A DNA stretch of 20,343 nucleotides. Origin: Purshia tridentata. Its lineage: Eukaryota > Streptophyta > Magnoliopsida > Rosales > Rosaceae. The notes under the pieces are model-generated. The model saw only the letters and a list, made by a program, of their open reading frames with translations. It did not search any database and was not told the DNA's origin. The position numbers and the translations under genes were made by a program. Where the stretch lies: the NCBI GenBank assembly GCA_003254885.1, contig QANT01003177.1, positions 1 through 20,343 of the forward strand. The letters run 5' to 3'. Of the stretch, positions 19,036-20,343 are shown piece after piece. Position 1 is the stretch's first letter. Each line of letters starts with the position of its first letter.

Positions 19036-19262
19036 TTGATATTGGATTCCCGCAAGACCGCTTCGAGTTTTAGGGTGGAATTCGAGGTCGGTTCTATCAC
19101 ACACACCCACAAACACACATATTCAGTTTTACTGATACAAACATAGGATTTTCCTTGATATTGGATTCCCGCAAGACCGCTTTGAGTTTTAGGGTGGAAT
19201 TCGAGGTCGGTCCTATCACATACACACACAAACACACATATTCAGTTTTACTGATACAAACA
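19036..19262 (+). repeat. 119-bp tandem duplication across the LTR C/host junction
   Basis: The unit at 19036-19154 repeats from 19155. About 64 bp are the LTR 3' end and the rest is CA-rich host flank. About 108 bp align with four differences, so the duplication arose after the LTR inserted. Confidence 0.85.
19100..19104. repeat. Target-site duplication CACAC of solo LTR C (right)
   Basis: Directly follows ...CTATCA; pairs with 16424-16428. Confidence 0.55.
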
Positions 19263-19323
19263 CACACATACATTCAGTTTCCCAATACAACAAGCCATTA
19301 AATACAGTTACATTGAGCGTATT

Positions 19324-19360
19324 AAATACAGTTACAGGCGCATTCAGTGTAACTGTATTT
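19324..19360. repeat. 13-bp perfect inverted repeat in AC-rich host DNA
   Basis: AAATACAGTTACA (19324-19336) and TGTAACTGTATTT (19348-19360) are exact complements with an 11-bp spacer. The left arm word also occurs as a direct repeat at 19300-19312. It could be the remains of a foldback element or MITE. Confidence 0.65.
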
Positions 19361-19449
19361 CTTAAATACAATTATAATGAAACTGAAACTAAATTTCAAA
19401 CATACAGTTACACTAAAACTGAATTTCAAAAAAATTACATGCATTATCA

Positions 19450-19657
19450 TAGAACCACCCCATTGCAAAAGGATTCACATGTGTATTTCATGAGAGTTGA
19501 GATGTTATATATGACGCATGAGGGAGAGTGAGAGTGAGAGTGAGGGGGAAAGTGAGTGAGCAAGAGAGAGATTATATGTATCTAGAATTACCACATTGCA
19601 AGAGAATTCACACATGTATCTCATTAGAGCTTAAATATTATATATAATTGACACGTT
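19450..19657 (+). repeat. Diverged duplication (period about 133 bp) with GA microsatellite between
   Basis: 'tagaaccaccccattgcaaaa...' (19450) and 'tagaattaccacattgcaaga...' (19583) align for about 70 bp. Between them is a GAGAGT/GA-rich run (19520-19570). No coding potential was seen. Confidence 0.6.
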
Positions 19658-20040
19658 GTTTTCATGTGGAAATGACTTAAGTAGGCATATGTGAGCTAAT
19701 TTAAATAGATAAATTCAAGTAACTAATGTCGAGTTTTGTAATTTTCTAGTCAAACCTATTTCGTGTTGTACTTCATTCATGAATATTTGAAAATACTTTA
19801 TACAAGAATTTGCAATAAAAAAAATATTTGAAAATAGTTACACTACTTTGTAATTAAAAATAATTACACTCATTTGCCAAAAAAAAAAAAATAGCTACAC
19901 TAATTTGCAATATAAATAGACAAATTAGAATTTTTTTTTTTTTTTTGCCTCTAGAAAAATTAAAAATTAAATATCTATAAAATTGTATAAATATTGCAAA
20001 TGTATATAAATAGATTTAATTCTATTACTCTTTCACAAGT
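19658..20040. other. AT-rich DNA with poly-A and poly-T tracts, no gene seen
   Basis: Homopolymer runs near 19881-19891 and 19931-19946 and 'ttacacta' words; no ORF or RNA signal recognised. Confidence 0.5.
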
Positions 20041-20240
20041 TGCAGCTTGGTTGAGTTGGTTGGCCATACTTCCTATTTTTACAAAGTCTAGTCTTCAAAC
20101 CTTGGGTTATACATTTTGCACCCAACCCATTTTTCCAATTTTTAAGATATTTGAAAGGAGATGACGCCTGGACCAAGCTTGCATGCGAGACAAGATGCAG
20201 CCGCATATGTAATCAAAATGGGAAGGGTCACAACCGGAAT
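20041..20240 (+). mobile_element. Possible SINE with tRNA-like head
   Basis: 'agcttggttgagttgg' (about 20047-20062) resembles a tRNA A box and 'tcttcaaacctt' (about 20092-20103) resembles a B box (GGTTCAAATCC), about 40 bp apart as in tRNA promoters. A non-tRNA body follows. No clear poly-A/T tail or TSD was found, so this is tentative; a chance match is possible. Confidence 0.3.
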
Positions 20241-20343
20241 TACAACAAAAATAAAAGCCAATAGTATCTGTATGTCCATTGACTAGGGGGTGTAGGCAAA
20301 AATTTAAGTAAAATAGAGAGTTTTGGAGTAAGTTAATGTAAGA
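20241..20343. other. Unassigned AT-rich end of window
   Basis: Holds 'gactagggggtgtagg' and 'gagagttttgg', loosely reminiscent of the complement of words at 15980-16060, but no consistent inverted repeat could be aligned. Confidence 0.4.

Larger units (their letters stand above)
16429..19099 (+). mobile_element. Solo family-L LTR, complete copy C
   Basis: A 2,671-bp LTR starting TGTAACAGCTCG and ending GGTCGGTTCTATCA, with CACAC on both sides. Its first about 1.46 kb is homologous in inverted orientation to copy A and partly to copy B. Contents in order: U3-like region with duplicated modules and TTGAC cores (16429-16740), heat-shock-element array (16789-16806), CT-rich promoter-like leader, proline-rich but unconserved ORF (16776-17135), four diverged tandem modules of about 151 bp (17109-17640), and a 52-bp hairpin repeat (18334-18449). 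There is no gag, pol or second LTR, so it is a solo LTR left by LTR-LTR recombination. Ty3/Gypsy origin is likely but unproven. Confidence 0.75.

Noticed and set aside
18987..19235. 82-residue minus-strand ORF with an internal repeat
   Set aside because: The repeat is only the 119-bp tandem duplication read in translation; it crosses the LTR-host junction.
15973..20343. Idea that C-rich words near 15980-16060 and G-rich words near 20283-20330 are terminal inverted repeats of one element
   Set aside because: The order of shared words is not consistent with an inverted alignment, and no TSD could be identified.

Overview
The window looks like plant nuclear DNA, most likely from a eudicot, in a transposon-dense intergenic region. 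I see no intact host gene. Nearly everything recognisable is a transposable element or a fossil of one: a degenerate CACTA (En/Spm) transposase with intron remains, a Copia-type LTR retrotransposon that keeps a gag remnant but no pol, and several solo or partial long LTRs. No bacterial or viral gene organisation, CRISPR array, rRNA or intact tRNA gene was seen. The exact species cannot be read from the sequence.

Layout. Two partial copies of a long LTR family (here 'family L', starting TGTAAC on its sense strand) lie on the minus strand at 1-1476 and 1481-2517; the first appears inserted in the second. They abut a different LTR family ('family X', plus strand, about 2518-3719) with a TATA box and an AATAAA near its end. 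X abuts the 3' end of a minus-strand CACTA TNP2/DUF4218/DUF4216 pseudogene (about 3735-5915). A Copia element ('Y', SIRE/Maximus-like) spans 6198-15741 with a CTTCA target-site duplication on both sides. It holds a 5' LTR, a degenerate tRNA-iMet primer site, a gag pseudogene with two ruined zinc knuckles, a noncoding 3' segment and a diverged 3' LTR. A solo family-X LTR in minus orientation (10681 to about 14386) sits inside Y just before the 3' LTR. Inside that X copy sits another solo LTR, 'Z' (11895-13831, TSD AAGAG), distantly related to family L. To the right, a complete solo family-L LTR (16429-19099, TSD CACAC) lies in AC-rich degenerate host repeat DNA, and its 3' junction was later duplicated in tandem. 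A weak tRNA-like SINE head is near 20050.

Relationships. The insertion order on the right is Y, then X, then Z. On the left it is CACTA, then X, then L copy B, then L copy A. No genes here work together as a pathway.

The most interesting signal is regulatory. All three family-L LTRs carry, at the same place, an array matching the heat-shock element nTTCnnGAAnnTTCnnGAAn (perfect in two, one pentamer damaged in the third), just upstream of a TTTATTT/CT-rich promoter-like stretch. Their U3-like regions are also rich in TTGAC (W-box) cores. The complete copy further carries a 52-bp repeat whose two hairpins show compensatory base changes.
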